Counted from the stretch's first letter, positions 10,091 through 18,125 are shown. The stretch: DNA of 64,000 nt from Pseudomonas synxantha BG33R (GCF_000263715.2 NZ_CM001514.1:3599674-3663673), one strand, 5' to 3'. The notes: generated by a model from the sequence alone, not told the origin. Translations and numbers: made by a program.

Positions 10091-10636
10091 TCAAGGCACC
10101 GGTTGCCAACCGCTGAAGCCAGCCTGGCGGGTCAACGGGCACCAGGCAAAATCCCCTGCCGGGGCAGGCAACACCTGGCGTTCGATATCAGCCAGCGGCC
10201 TGCCCTTCCAATCAACAATCCGTGCGTCTTGCCAGGCCAGAACCACGCCCTGGGCCTGGCTTTGATCGGTCGTCACCCAGCACGCCGCCGCGGCAGCCAT
10301 GAAGGTTTCTATCGGCTCGTTATCTATTTGCGCACGGTACATCGAGCCCAGCAGCCAGCGGCAGACGTTCAGATGGTAGGTCCAATCCAACGGCGGCCGA
10401 TGGCGATAGGCCCAGGTCATAAAGCTGCGAAACAGGTTCAGCCCCTCCGGCGGGTCAAGCTTGAGCAATGCCGGGCAGATATCGAACAAGGTGTGCCAAT
10501 GGGGCAACAGGCGTGCATCCAGGTGCACAAAGCAACGGGCATTACTCGGGTAGTCGGGCAGCGCGGGCTCCGCGCACAGGCGACGGGACGCCTTGCTGAC
10601 CAGGCGGCTGGCGCCTGCAGGCAATAGTTGATTCAT
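10091..10636 (-). CDS. conserved hypothetical protein
   Basis: A 181-residue protein I do not recognise. The start is taken at MNQLLPAG; the frame also stays open to 10690. The composition is that of a real soluble protein (many Trp, Tyr and Phe residues, ordered codon bias). It has LPHWHTLFDICPALLKL in the first third and a helical WTYHLNVCRWLLGSMYRAQI segment in the middle. No signal peptide, membrane helix or recognisable catalytic motif is visible. It lies between cytochrome b561 and a DUF2946 gene on the same strand, so it may share their transcript, but the context does not define a function. Confidence 0.6.
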   Translation of the reverse strand: MNQLLPAGASRLVSKASRRLCAEPALPDYPSNARCFVHLDARLLPHWHTLFDICPALLKLDPPEGLNLFRSFMTWAYRHRPPLDWTYHLNVCRWLLGSMYRAQIDNEPIETFMAAAAACWVTTDQSQAQGVVLAWQDARIVDWKGRPLADIERQVLPAPAGDFAWCPLTRQAGFSGWQPVP

Positions 10637-10698
10637 GGATCGCACCCATAATCGTGACGACAGAATGCCCCCTGGTCTCAGGAGGCCCAAGGCATACG

Positions 10699-11082
10699 TC
10701 AGAATGCGGGGGAAGCGCGGGGGTTGGCCGAGGGCCAGGAATAACGCGGCGGCGCCTTGTTGCGACGCTCATGGCCCGGGCGCGGGGTTTGCCCGAGGCC
10801 AAGCAGCCAGGCCAGGCCGATCAGGAATACGATAGCGACGGTAATGGCGTTGCAGACCGGGCAGGCAAAGTAGTTCGAGATGTTGCTGGAACTCGGGTCA
10901 GCCAACCCTTTATCGGAAATTGGCAACTGGCCACCTTCCACTGAACAGAACAGCCCACCGATGCCGTTGAGCTGCTGGCCCATCATCTGACCGTGCCCCA
11001 AACCGCAGGCGAACAGGTTCATCAGCACGCAGAAGTACAGGGCCCAGGCGATCAGCGAACGGTCAGAGTGGCGCAATTTCAT
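10699..11082 (-). CDS. DUF2946 family protein
   Basis: A 127-residue small membrane protein. The N-terminus has a hydrophobic helix (LIAWALYFCVLMNLFACGLGHG), followed by a CPVC motif and a second helix (AITVAIVFLIGLAWLLGLG). This matches the DUF2946 family, often found near copper-handling genes. The ATG at 11082 gives the family N-terminus MKLRHSDRSLIAW; the frame extends to 11304 but that extension would read through the promoter region. It diverges from the SCO gene 180 bases away. A role in copper homeostasis or cytochrome oxidase assembly is inferred from this pairing only. Confidence 0.75.
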   Translation of the reverse strand: MKLRHSDRSLIAWALYFCVLMNLFACGLGHGQMMGQQLNGIGGLFCSVEGGQLPISDKGLADPSSSNISNYFACPVCNAITVAIVFLIGLAWLLGLGQTPRPGHERRNKAPPRYSWPSANPRASPAF

Positions 11083-11263
11083 GGCGGCGACTCTACCACC
11101 GAAGCCGCAAAAGGATGAAGTGCGGTGCGCCCCTGTGGCAGAACGTCGCAGATTACGCGCAGTGGCCAGGGTTGATAGACTCTGCACCCTTCTCGTTACT
11201 CCTTTTCCAAGCCTGGTGAGGCAGCTCCATTGCTTCGCAGGCGTTTCACAGGATGCATAGTTG

Positions 11264-11872
11264 ATGAGTACGTTATTCACCCGCCGCAAAGTGCTGACCG
11301 GCATGGGCCTGTTGGGCCTGGGCAGCCTGCTGGGCGGCTGTGACTACACCCCCAAGCTGAACTTCAAGTACGGCAAGGACCTCAGTGACAAGATCATGGG
11401 CCGCACCTTCAAGCTCAAGAACACCGACGGCGAAACCGTCACCCTGAGCTCGTACCGTGGCCTGATGCCGGTGGTGTTCTTCGGCTTCACCCAGTGCCCA
11501 GCGGTCTGCCCGACCGCCCTGGCACGCGCCGCCCAGGCCAAGAAGCTGATGGGCCGCGACGGCAAGATCATGCAGGTGGTGTTCATCACCCTGGACCCGG
11601 AACGCGACACCCCCGAGATTCTCGACAAGTACGTCAAGGCCTTCGACCCCAGCTTCGAAGCCCTCTACGGCACCCCGGAAGAAATCGCTGTGGCCGCCAA
11701 GGAGTTCGGGATCTTTTATGAAAAGATCCCCGCCGGCGACACCTACACCCTGTCCCACACCGCCACCAGCTTCGTGTTCGACACCCGTGGCAACCTGCGC
11801 CTTGGCTTGCAGGCATCCCTCACCGCTCAAGAGTGCGCAGAAGACCTGCTCACCGTCATGGAGGTCTGCTAA
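11264..11872 (+). CDS. SCO1/SenC family copper chaperone
   Basis: A 202-residue thioredoxin-fold protein that delivers copper to the CuA site of cytochrome c oxidase in the periplasm. The N-terminus has twin arginines (TRRKVL), a hydrophobic stretch and a lipobox-like LLGGC near residue 26, so it is probably a lipoprotein. The copper motif CPAVC sits near residue 77, and the third ligand is probably the His in TLSHTATSF near residue 166. I chose ATG at 11264 over the TTG one codon earlier. The stop overlaps the start of the PCuAC gene (TAATG), so the two are coupled. Confidence 0.93.
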   Translation: MSTLFTRRKVLTGMGLLGLGSLLGGCDYTPKLNFKYGKDLSDKIMGRTFKLKNTDGETVTLSSYRGLMPVVFFGFTQCPAVCPTALARAAQAKKLMGRDGKIMQVVFITLDPERDTPEILDKYVKAFDPSFEALYGTPEEIAVAAKEFGIFYEKIPAGDTYTLSHTATSFVFDTRGNLRLGLQASLTAQECAEDLLTVMEVC

Positions 11873-12354
11873 TGACTACCGCTCAATACCTGAAACGCTT
11901 TGCCTTCGGCCTTACCCTGCTCGGCCTCGCCGCCCACGCCAGCGCCCAGGTGCAAGTGACCGACGCCTGGGTGCGCGCCTCCGTACCGGGCCAGCCGTCC
12001 AGCGGTGCCTTCATGACCCTCACCGCCGACAGCGACAGCCAATTGCTCAGCGTGGCCTCGCCGATAGCCAAGGACGTGCAGATCCATGAGATGAGCATGA
12101 AGGACGACGTGATGCGCATGGGCCCGGTGGACTCGGTGGCCCTGCCGGCGGGTAAATCCGTCAAGCTCGACCCCAACGGCTATCACGTCATGCTGATGGG
12201 CCTGACCGGCCAGATCAAGGAAGGCGACCAGGTGCCGCTGACCCTTGTGGTGCAGAATGCCAAGGGTGAAAAGCAGGCCGTTGAGGTGACGGCCAATGCC
12301 CGGGGCCTGGACGGCATGGATCACAGCCAGATGGACCATAGCAAGATGCATTGA
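11872..12354 (+). CDS. periplasmic copper chaperone PCuAC
   Basis: A 160-residue periplasmic protein of the PCuA(C)/DUF461 family, which works with SCO proteins to metallate the CuA centre. A signal peptide ends near AHASAQ. The Met/His copper site is visible as IHEMSM, VMRM and, after a gap, YHVMLM. The C-terminal tail GMDHSQMDHSKMH adds further His and Met ligands. The ATG overlaps the SCO stop codon. Together with SCO and the divergent DUF2946 protein it forms a compact copper-delivery module. Confidence 0.93.
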   Translation: MTTAQYLKRFAFGLTLLGLAAHASAQVQVTDAWVRASVPGQPSSGAFMTLTADSDSQLLSVASPIAKDVQIHEMSMKDDVMRMGPVDSVALPAGKSVKLDPNGYHVMLMGLTGQIKEGDQVPLTLVVQNAKGEKQAVEVTANARGLDGMDHSQMDHSKMH

Positions 12355-12359
12355 TTGCC

Positions 12360-12799
12360 CTGTGGGAGGGGGCTTGCTCCCGATGGCGGCCTCCGGGCCG
12401 ACCAGGATGCTGGATCAGACCGAGTACATATCCATTGCTGCGGTAACGGCCACTTATGGTTCCGCTCTTACAGCGGGTCACTTTTGAAAAGCGCAAAAGT
12501 AACCAAAACGCTCTTGCCCCACCACTCGGCACCTCGCTCAGGCTCGGTGTGCCCGTAATCCGACAGGGATTTGGGGGGCCGCCGCCACGCGCCATCCATG
12601 GCGCGGGGCGGCTAAACCGGCATCCCTGCCGGTTTACCCCCCAAATCCCTGTCGAATTCCGGCCAGCGTGGTTTAACGGGGCGCCTAAGATCAAAAGCAG
12701 AGCAAGATCAAGAGCGGCTCGCTTCGCATCGTGGTTACGGTCGGCTGCGACGAAGTTGTGTAGATATCGATACTTATCGGAGCAAGCTCCCTCGCCATG
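12360..12799. repeat. long composite intergenic repeat, copy A
   Basis: This fills the 515-base gap before the HIT gene. A REP unit at 12360-12388 and an inverted REP-like arm at 12775-12797 bracket a conserved core at 12421-12737. The core folds on paper into several stems: CCGCT/AGCGG (12462-12476), ACTTTTG/CAAAAGT (12480-12500), an 18-base outer stem (12561-12578 with 12637-12654) and, inside it, two hairpins (12588-12605 and 12614-12635). Copies B (31104-31543), C (62873-63280) and D (63344-63655, inverted) share the design. The open reading frame crossing it is not a gene. Confidence 0.85.
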
Positions 12800-12869
12800 G
12801 ATTTGGGGCCACACCCTATCCGAGCAATACTTGGTATCCTGCCGCCCCAACCCATACGGACGCGTGCGT

Positions 12870-13361
12870 ATGCAGATCGCCCCCGCTTTCATCCTGCATC
12901 AGACCGAGCATTGGCTGCTCAACCACCACCAGGCGTCAAAACTACCGGGATATCTGATGCTCGGCGCCAAGACATCGGTTGACTCGTTGGCCGACATGCC
13001 CGACGACGCACTGGCCGAACTGGGGGGCTTGCTCGCAAAAGTCCAACGCGTCATGCAAGCGAAACTGCAACCCAAATGGTTGTACATCAGCCGCTACGGC
13101 CATATGCCGGGGTTTCCCCTGCACTTTCACTTTATCCCGGTATACGACTGGGTTGAACAAGCGTTCTGGCACGACGAACGTTATCGCAGCCTGCAGGGGT
13201 TCGGCTCACAAGCTCTCACCAAAAGCCTGACCGATGGGGCCGAGCTAACCCTGTTTGTATGGCGCGAATTCGGCGAAAGCCTCACCCCACCACCGATTCG
13301 GGGCCCCGGCGTTGCTCAGGTCATTGAGCGATTGCGCGCAGCATTCAAAACGCCGGCATGA
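12870..13361 (+). CDS. HIT family protein
   Basis: A 163-residue protein with the histidine triad signature in the form HFHFIPV near residue 88, expected to bind or hydrolyse nucleotide phosphate derivatives. The motif departs from the classic HxHxHxx because the third position is Ile. The ATG at 12870 starts the recognisable N-terminus (MQIAPAFILHQTEHWLLN). The frame is open back to 12456 only because it reads through the upstream repeat. Its last 17 bases overlap the end of the convergent GNAT gene. Confidence 0.82.
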   Translation: MQIAPAFILHQTEHWLLNHHQASKLPGYLMLGAKTSVDSLADMPDDALAELGGLLAKVQRVMQAKLQPKWLYISRYGHMPGFPLHFHFIPVYDWVEQAFWHDERYRSLQGFGSQALTKSLTDGAELTLFVWREFGESLTPPPIRGPGVAQVIERLRAAFKTPA

Positions 13362-13827
13362 CCCGCAGCCGCTTCACCATCGGCACACACGCCAGCACCA
13401 ACCCCGAGGGTGAGCGATACACCGCCTGCTCATCCCCCACATAACCACATGAGCGGTAGAAACTCACCGCATTCAAGGTGGCGTCCAGCACTACCTGTTC
13501 AATCTCCATCTGCCGTGCAATACCCTCCACATGGGCAAGCATCGCCTTGCCATAGCCGCGCCCAGTGAACGCAGATCGTACGAACAATGCACCTACTTCA
13601 TGGTGATCAGGATCGAGCATACCGGTAGCCACAACTTCACCGTCCACCCAGCCCAGGTAGAACGGCTTTTCCATCAGCACGCTGTAGCCATCACTTGCGC
13701 AACCTCGGGTCCAGAGCGCCATTTGCTCCGCGCTGTAGGCGCCAATGCACTGACCGCGAATGGCGTCACGGCGAATCTCGAACGCTCTGTCGGAGTCGTC
13801 TGGCGTAGCTCGTTTTATCTCCAACAC
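13345..13827 (-). CDS. GNAT family N-acetyltransferase
   Basis: A 160-residue acetyltransferase of the GNAT fold. Motif A is visible as VGALFVRSAFTGRGYGKAMLAHVE, with the acetyl-CoA loop in GRGYGK, followed by a motif-B-like LDATLNAVSFYRSCGY. The start is placed at a GTG with AAGGAA just upstream; the frame also permits a TTG at 13851. Substrate unknown. It converges on, and overlaps, the HIT gene. Confidence 0.85.
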   Translation of the reverse strand: MLEIKRATPDDSDRAFEIRRDAIRGQCIGAYSAEQMALWTRGCASDGYSVLMEKPFYLGWVDGEVVATGMLDPDHHEVGALFVRSAFTGRGYGKAMLAHVEGIARQMEIEQVVLDATLNAVSFYRSCGYVGDEQAVYRSPSGLVLACVPMVKRLRVMPAF

Positions 13828-14002
13828 TGCCTGTTCCTTCCATGACTTCAAATTGCCATTAGCCCATTTGTGCTAATCGACCCTGCCCGCCTGCGACGCT
13901 ATATTCCTCGGCACTTCCAACGCTTCCTCAACACCGCGCATTCATTGCGTGCGGGTTTGTTGCGCGCTGGAAAAACCAAAACAATCCCAAGGAAGACGCA
14001 CC

Positions 14003-14338
14003 ATGAAACTCCACTCCCCTGTTACTCGCCTTGCCCTGCTGGGCGCCTTGATCATCGGCGTCGCCGGTTGCAGCAATATCAAGCCCACTGAAGATCACCT
14101 CAAGAAGCTGTCGGAAACCAACCTGGGCGAGCCGGTAAAACGTATCTCCAATGTGCGCAGCGATTCCATGACCACTTACTATGTCGCCAGCACTGCGTCC
14201 GGCGAATACAACTGTTCCGTACCAAGCGGGGCCAGCGGCGGTGCATTTGCGATCGCCAGTTTTGGCCTGATGAAACCTGCCGCCTACTGCCAGCCAAAAG
14301 GCGCGCGTGGCAACGGGCTGACACCGTTCATGCAGTAA
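14003..14338 (+). CDS. small lipoprotein, function unknown
   Basis: A 111-residue protein with a signal sequence ending in the lipobox VAGC, so the mature form starts at Cys 20 or so and is membrane anchored. GGAAGA precedes the ATG at 14003. The mature part has two further Cys residues (EYNCSVPSG, AAYCQPKG) that could form a disulfide, and a Gly/Ala-rich centre. It is conserved-looking but I cannot name a family. Its 3' end overlaps the end of the convergent hybrid kinase gene by 11 bases. Confidence 0.8.
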   Translation: MKLHSPVTRLALLGALIIGVAGCSNIKPTEDHLKKLSETNLGEPVKRISNVRSDSMTTYYVASTASGEYNCSVPSGASGGAFAIASFGLMKPAAYCQPKGARGNGLTPFMQ

Positions 14339-15947
14339 CTTTTTCCTGGCTGAGGTCACGCAACCTGCCGCGCAGTTCCGCAGGGCGCACCGGTTTGGAC
14401 AAGATGGCGATCTGACGGTCGTGCAACGCGGCCTGGATTCTCTCCACGTCGTGACCCGTGAGGATCAACGCCGGCACCGCCCAACCGCGTTGCTGGCGTA
14501 GCTGGTCGATGCATTCGATGCCAGTGGCGTGATTACCCAGGTCGTAGTCGGCGACGATGATATCGCAGTCGCTGACCAGCCCCTTCCCACTCGACTCAGC
14601 CTGCACCTGGCACCCCCATCGCTCCAGCAGCGCCTGGGTGGCAAGCAGCACGTTGTGATCATCCTCCACCAGGCACACTTTCAGACCGGTGAGCAAGCCG
14701 GCCTGGCGCACATCGTCGCGCAGCGCCGGTTGACGCGGCGCGTTGGCCAGGGCCAGGCCGTGCAGGCTCACCGAGGTGCCCTGGCCCAACCGCGAACGCA
14801 GGCTCACCTGCATCCCCATCAATTGCCCCAGGCGCTTGACGATGGACAGCCCGAGGCCCACGCCTTCGACATCCTTGTCACGCAGTTGGCGCACGCGATA
14901 GAACTCTTCGAAGACCTTTGACAGATGCTCCCGTGCAATCCCTCGCCCCTGATCATGCACCTCTATGACCAAGCCGTTTTCGCGACTACGCACGCCGATC
15001 AGCACTGGCCGCTGCGCGCCGTATTTGAAGCAATTGGAGAGCAGGTTTTGCACCATGGTTGCCAACATGCCCGGATCCACCAGCGCCCAATGAGCGCAGG
15101 GGCGCAAGCGCAACTCCACGCCGGCCCAGCGTGCGGCCTCGGCGTTCTGGCGCACCAGGTCGGCAAGAAAGTCGCCCAGGTGGATCACCTGGTATTTGGG
15201 CAGCAGGCGACCATTGTCGAGGGTGTAGAGGTCGAGGATCGAACGGAACAGTTGCGACACGTTGAGCAGCGAGCGATCGATATTGTCCACCAGCCGCCGC
15301 TCGTCATCCCCCAACCGTGCTTCGCGCAGGCAGGCGGTGAACAGGCCAATGGAGTGGATCGGCTGGCGCAGGTCATGGCTGGCTTGGGCGAGAAAGCGGG
15401 ATTTTTCCAGGTTGGCGGCAATGGCTTGTTCCGAAGCCTTGCGTGTGCGCTCCAGAAGGATATGGGCGTACACCGGGATCACCGTGCTGGTGATCATCAG
15501 CATCAACACCATGAACGGTTGCGCCTGCCACAGCGGCGTAAGCTGGTACACGATCAGCAGCGCCAGCAACGCCAGCCCCGTGGCAATCGCCAGGTAGCGC
15601 GACCCGTAGCGCATCCCGTTGCCCAGGTTCACCCAGACCATCACCGCGTACAGCGGCAACGCTGCTTCACCGCCGACCACCAGGCCGAACGACGTGCCGG
15701 TGTAGTCGTGGATCATGCCGAAGATGCGCCGCGCCGGGTAATGCCCGGGCCAGCGTGCGATCACCTGGCGCAACACGATGGACGCCAGCAGGAACCCGAA
15801 GATATACAGGATCACCGGCAGGTAGGTGTCCAGCGACTGCCCGGGCAAAAAACCCAGTACGCTGATATACACAATGGCGATGGTGGCCACCACGATGCGC
15901 AGGTTAGCCTGATCGAGTTCGGAGTTGGTCTCGGGACTCATAGTCAT
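14328..15947 (-). CDS. hybrid sensor histidine kinase with RpfC-like membrane input
   Basis: A 539-residue inner-membrane kinase. Five hydrophobic helices occupy about residues 17-165 and contain a GGEAALPLYAVMVWVNLGNGMRYG-type signature like that of RpfC, the DSF sensor of Xanthomonas. The HisKA domain has SHDLRQPIHS with His 191. The HATPase shows NLLSNCFKYG, DQGRGIA and GVGLGLSIVKRL. The C-terminal receiver has CLVEDD, the phosphoacceptor Asp in VADYDLG, and the Lys in LSKPVRP. It is divergent from a LuxR-type response regulator, the arrangement known for P. aeruginosa PA1396/PA1397, whose kinase responds to DSF-type fatty acids. That orthology is inferred from architecture. Confidence 0.9.
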   Translation of the reverse strand: MTMSPETNSELDQANLRIVVATIAIVYISVLGFLPGQSLDTYLPVILYIFGFLLASIVLRQVIARWPGHYPARRIFGMIHDYTGTSFGLVVGGEAALPLYAVMVWVNLGNGMRYGSRYLAIATGLALLALLIVYQLTPLWQAQPFMVLMLMITSTVIPVYAHILLERTRKASEQAIAANLEKSRFLAQASHDLRQPIHSIGLFTACLREARLGDDERRLVDNIDRSLLNVSQLFRSILDLYTLDNGRLLPKYQVIHLGDFLADLVRQNAEAARWAGVELRLRPCAHWALVDPGMLATMVQNLLSNCFKYGAQRPVLIGVRSRENGLVIEVHDQGRGIAREHLSKVFEEFYRVRQLRDKDVEGVGLGLSIVKRLGQLMGMQVSLRSRLGQGTSVSLHGLALANAPRQPALRDDVRQAGLLTGLKVCLVEDDHNVLLATQALLERWGCQVQAESSGKGLVSDCDIIVADYDLGNHATGIECIDQLRQQRGWAVPALILTGHDVERIQAALHDRQIAILSKPVRPAELRGRLRDLSQEKVTA

Positions 15948-16038
15948 ATCCTTGACATATCATCTTTGGAAAAGGGCCCTTGGCCCGCTGGTAAAGTAGC
16001 ATGCCTCGACACCACCTTGCCCCAGGAAGGAGCTCGCC

Positions 16039-16641
16039 ATGACCGGCCGGATCATCATCGCCGACGACCACCCGATGTTTCGCGAAGGCATGGCACGCAC
16101 CGTGCGGCGCCTGCTGCCAGACGCCCAGGTGCAAGAGGCCGGCGACCTGGCCACAGTGAATGCGCTGCTGTGCGAGGCGAGCGAAGTCGACACCCTGATC
16201 CTCGATCTGCGCTTCCCCGGCCTGACTTGCATCAGCCAACTGGCCGAACTGCGCCAGCAACTGCGGCGCACAACGTTGATCGTGGTGTCGATGGTCGACG
16301 ACCCGGCGCTGATCGAACAGGTGATGGCCCTGGGTGCCGACGGTTTTATCGGCAAGAACATCGCCCCCGACGACATTGGCCAGGCGTTGCTGGCGATCCG
16401 CAACGGCGAAGTGCTGGTCAAGTTCGCGCCTTCGGGCCTGCTGCCGCTGGACACCCACACCCTCACCACCCGCCAGCAGGAAGTGCTGCGCCTGATAGCC
16501 CAGGGCAAGACCAACAAGGAAATCGCCAAAGCCCTGGATATTTCGCCGTTTACCGTGCGCATTCATGTGTCGTCATTATTGCGCAGTTTGAATGTGCCGT
16601 CGCGGGCGGCGGCGGCAGTAAAGTATTCCGGGGAATTCTAG
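16039..16641 (+). CDS. LuxR/NarL-type response regulator
   Basis: A 200-residue DNA-binding response regulator. The receiver domain (residues 1-115) has the acidic pair in IADDHPMF and the likely phosphoacceptor Asp in LILDLRFPG; the usual Lys lies in FIGKNIAPDD. The C-terminal LuxR helix-turn-helix is LTTRQQEVLRLIAQGKTNKEIAKALDIS followed by TVRIHVSSLLRSL. AAGGAG stands just upstream of the ATG. It diverges from the hybrid kinase 91 bases away and is most likely its partner. Confidence 0.93.
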   Translation: MTGRIIIADDHPMFREGMARTVRRLLPDAQVQEAGDLATVNALLCEASEVDTLILDLRFPGLTCISQLAELRQQLRRTTLIVVSMVDDPALIEQVMALGADGFIGKNIAPDDIGQALLAIRNGEVLVKFAPSGLLPLDTHTLTTRQQEVLRLIAQGKTNKEIAKALDISPFTVRIHVSSLLRSLNVPSRAAAAVKYSGEF

Positions 16642-16650
16642 GTCGTCCGA

Positions 16651-16741
16651 ATGTGGGAGGGGGCTTGCTCCCGATGGCAGTGGGTCAGTCCAAGATGCGT
16701 TTACTGACACTCCCTCATCGGGAGCAAGCCCCCTCCCACAT
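16651..16741. repeat. inverted pair of REP elements
   Basis: ATGTGGGAGGGGGCTTGCTC at 16651 and its inverted partner ending at 16741 form a REP pair (BIME-like) with about 38 bases between arms. It occupies most of the 250-base gap between the response regulator and the next gene. It can fold into one long stem and may act as a transcript stabiliser or terminator. Confidence 0.9.
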
Positions 16742-16891
16742 TGGACTGAGTCGCATCAGTCAGGCCTGCGCTCTGCATCCGATATTTCAGTCGAACCTCA
16801 CACCTTCCCCTCCAAGCAAATGGCCTTGCTGTGCCATAAGCTCGACGTTTCTTTATGATGTTGCCTTTCGCTCAACGCCCTGGAACCACCC

Positions 16892-17383
16892 ATGCCCACC
16901 CTCACCCTGCGCAATGCTCTGCCCACCGACGCCCGCCGCTGCTTTGAAATCGAAACCAGCGCATACGAAGGCGACGAAGCCGCCACTCTGGAAAAAATCA
17001 CCACGCGCATCGCCCAGTATCCCCAGGGCTTTTTGATCCTGGAGGAGGATGGCGAAGTCGTAGGTTTCATCAATTCCGGCTGTGCCCACAATGTGGTGAT
17101 GTCGGATGAGGCATTCAAGGAATTGGTCGGCCATGTGGCCGAGGCGCCGAATGTGGTGATCATGTCGGTGGTGGTCGACCCGGCACATCAAGGCAAAGGC
17201 TATGCAAAAAAACTGATGACCGTGTTCGTGCAGCGCATGACAGCAATGGGCAAGCAGACGATTCACCTGATGTGCAAGCACCAGCACGTGCCGTTGTACA
17301 CCCGCATGGGCTACACCTATGTGCGTCCTTCGCCGTCGGATCACGGTGGGATGGCGTGGCATGAAATGGTGAGAACTGTCTAA
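16892..17383 (+). CDS. GNAT family N-acetyltransferase (arylalkylamine NAT-like)
   Basis: A 163-residue GNAT enzyme. Its layout resembles arylalkylamine N-acetyltransferases: RNALPTDARRCFEIE at the N-terminus with CFEIE, then motif A VVVDPAHQGKGYAKKLM with the acetyl-CoA loop QGKGYA, then LMCKHQHVPLYTRMGYTYV. No acceptor can be named from sequence. It stands alone, with a REP pair upstream and a 316-base non-coding gap downstream. Confidence 0.87.
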   Translation: MPTLTLRNALPTDARRCFEIETSAYEGDEAATLEKITTRIAQYPQGFLILEEDGEVVGFINSGCAHNVVMSDEAFKELVGHVAEAPNVVIMSVVVDPAHQGKGYAKKLMTVFVQRMTAMGKQTIHLMCKHQHVPLYTRMGYTYVRPSPSDHGGMAWHEMVRTV

Positions 17384-17699
17384 GAAAGGTCATTACATAA
17401 CTGTTTCCAATCGTGAAACAAGCGCACACCACTGAGCCGTCAAATGTATTTCTACAAATGAAAACCTGAGTACCAACGACGCTTTCTTACATCCAGCCTG
17501 ACTCTGCTGCCCCTTTGCCGGATTGCGCCTATCGCCACTCTCACTATTTGGAAACCCGCGACCACAGCGGTTTCACTCGGTTACATTCACCCGAAATGGG
17601 CCGCATTGAGCGACTGCTCACGGCGCTGTAGCCTGCGAAACGCCGAGCCGGGACGCCGTCCTGGCGGGTCAATATCCCAGCTATCAGAGAGGTGCAATC
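17384..17699. promoter_or_regulatory. 316-base non-coding region with a 19-base dyad
   Basis: I see no gene here. It holds the inverted repeat TGTTTC-N7-GAAACA at 17402-17420, a plausible protein-binding site. It is more AT-rich than its neighbours at 17380-17480. AGAGAGGTG ends it as the ribosome binding site of the GTG-started gene at 17700. No sigma-54 or Hrp-box match was found by eye. Confidence 0.4.
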
Positions 17700-18089
17700 G
17701 TGTCTTCAATCAATGGTTACAGCCCATCTATCCCTGCATACCAACCCGTTGACAACAGCAGGATCGACAACGACAAAGCCAGATACAACCCCAAGGAAGA
17801 AAACCAGATTGGGGACGATGCAGAAGTGTCCGATGGCAAGGGCGGCTGGAAGAACATCGGCGATGAATACAGGGCCCACGCCAACCGTAGTCGGCTGGAT
17901 CAAAACTTCCTGCCTTCGGACGAAAAGGCCGTCGACAATTCTCAGGTCAACACTGCCCGCAGCCGGTTAGATCGCAACTTCCTGCCGTCGGACGAAAAAA
18001 CCGTTGAGAACGCTAAAGGCAACGCCAACCGTGACCCCATTGATTTCGAAATCAAATCCGATGGCAAGGGCAGTTGGGTCAAGGCGTAA
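17700..18089 (+). CDS. small repetitive hydrophilic protein, function unknown
   Basis: A 129-residue protein with a GTG start and a strong AGAGAGG ribosome binding site. It has two near-identical 19-residue repeats, residues 63-81 (RSRLDQNFLPSDEKAVDNS) and 87-105 (RSRLDRNFLPSDEKTVENA), and a second repeated motif SDGKGGW / SDGKGSW at 44-50 and 120-126. It is strongly hydrophilic, has no cysteine, no signal peptide and no membrane segment, and is probably disordered. The 18126 terminator follows. A secreted or surface-related role is only a guess; I do not recognise the family. Confidence 0.75.
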   Translation: MSSINGYSPSIPAYQPVDNSRIDNDKARYNPKEENQIGDDAEVSDGKGGWKNIGDEYRAHANRSRLDQNFLPSDEKAVDNSQVNTARSRLDRNFLPSDEKTVENAKGNANRDPIDFEIKSDGKGSWVKA

Positions 18090-18125
18090 CACTGCAATCG
18101 GCTGTTTGCTGTCCAAACCGTTGTG

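Noticed and set aside
12456..12869. Frame extending the HIT gene upstream by 138 codons
   Set aside because: It reads through the structured repeat. The same peptide appears at copies B and C, so it comes from the repeat, not a conserved protein start.
16651..16741. Possible CRISPR repeat or tRNA-like fold
   Set aside because: It is a REP inverted pair; there is no regular spacer array anywhere in the window and no tRNA anticodon arm.
14925..17036. 703-codon plus-strand frame
   Set aside because: It runs antisense through the hybrid kinase and then out of frame through the response regulator, with His/Gln/Arg-rich composition typical of shadow frames in GC-rich DNA.
17384..17699. Hrp box or sigma-54 promoter for the small repeat protein
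   Set aside because: GGAAAC and CCAC elements are present but not at the required spacing, and no GG-N10-GC pair was found.
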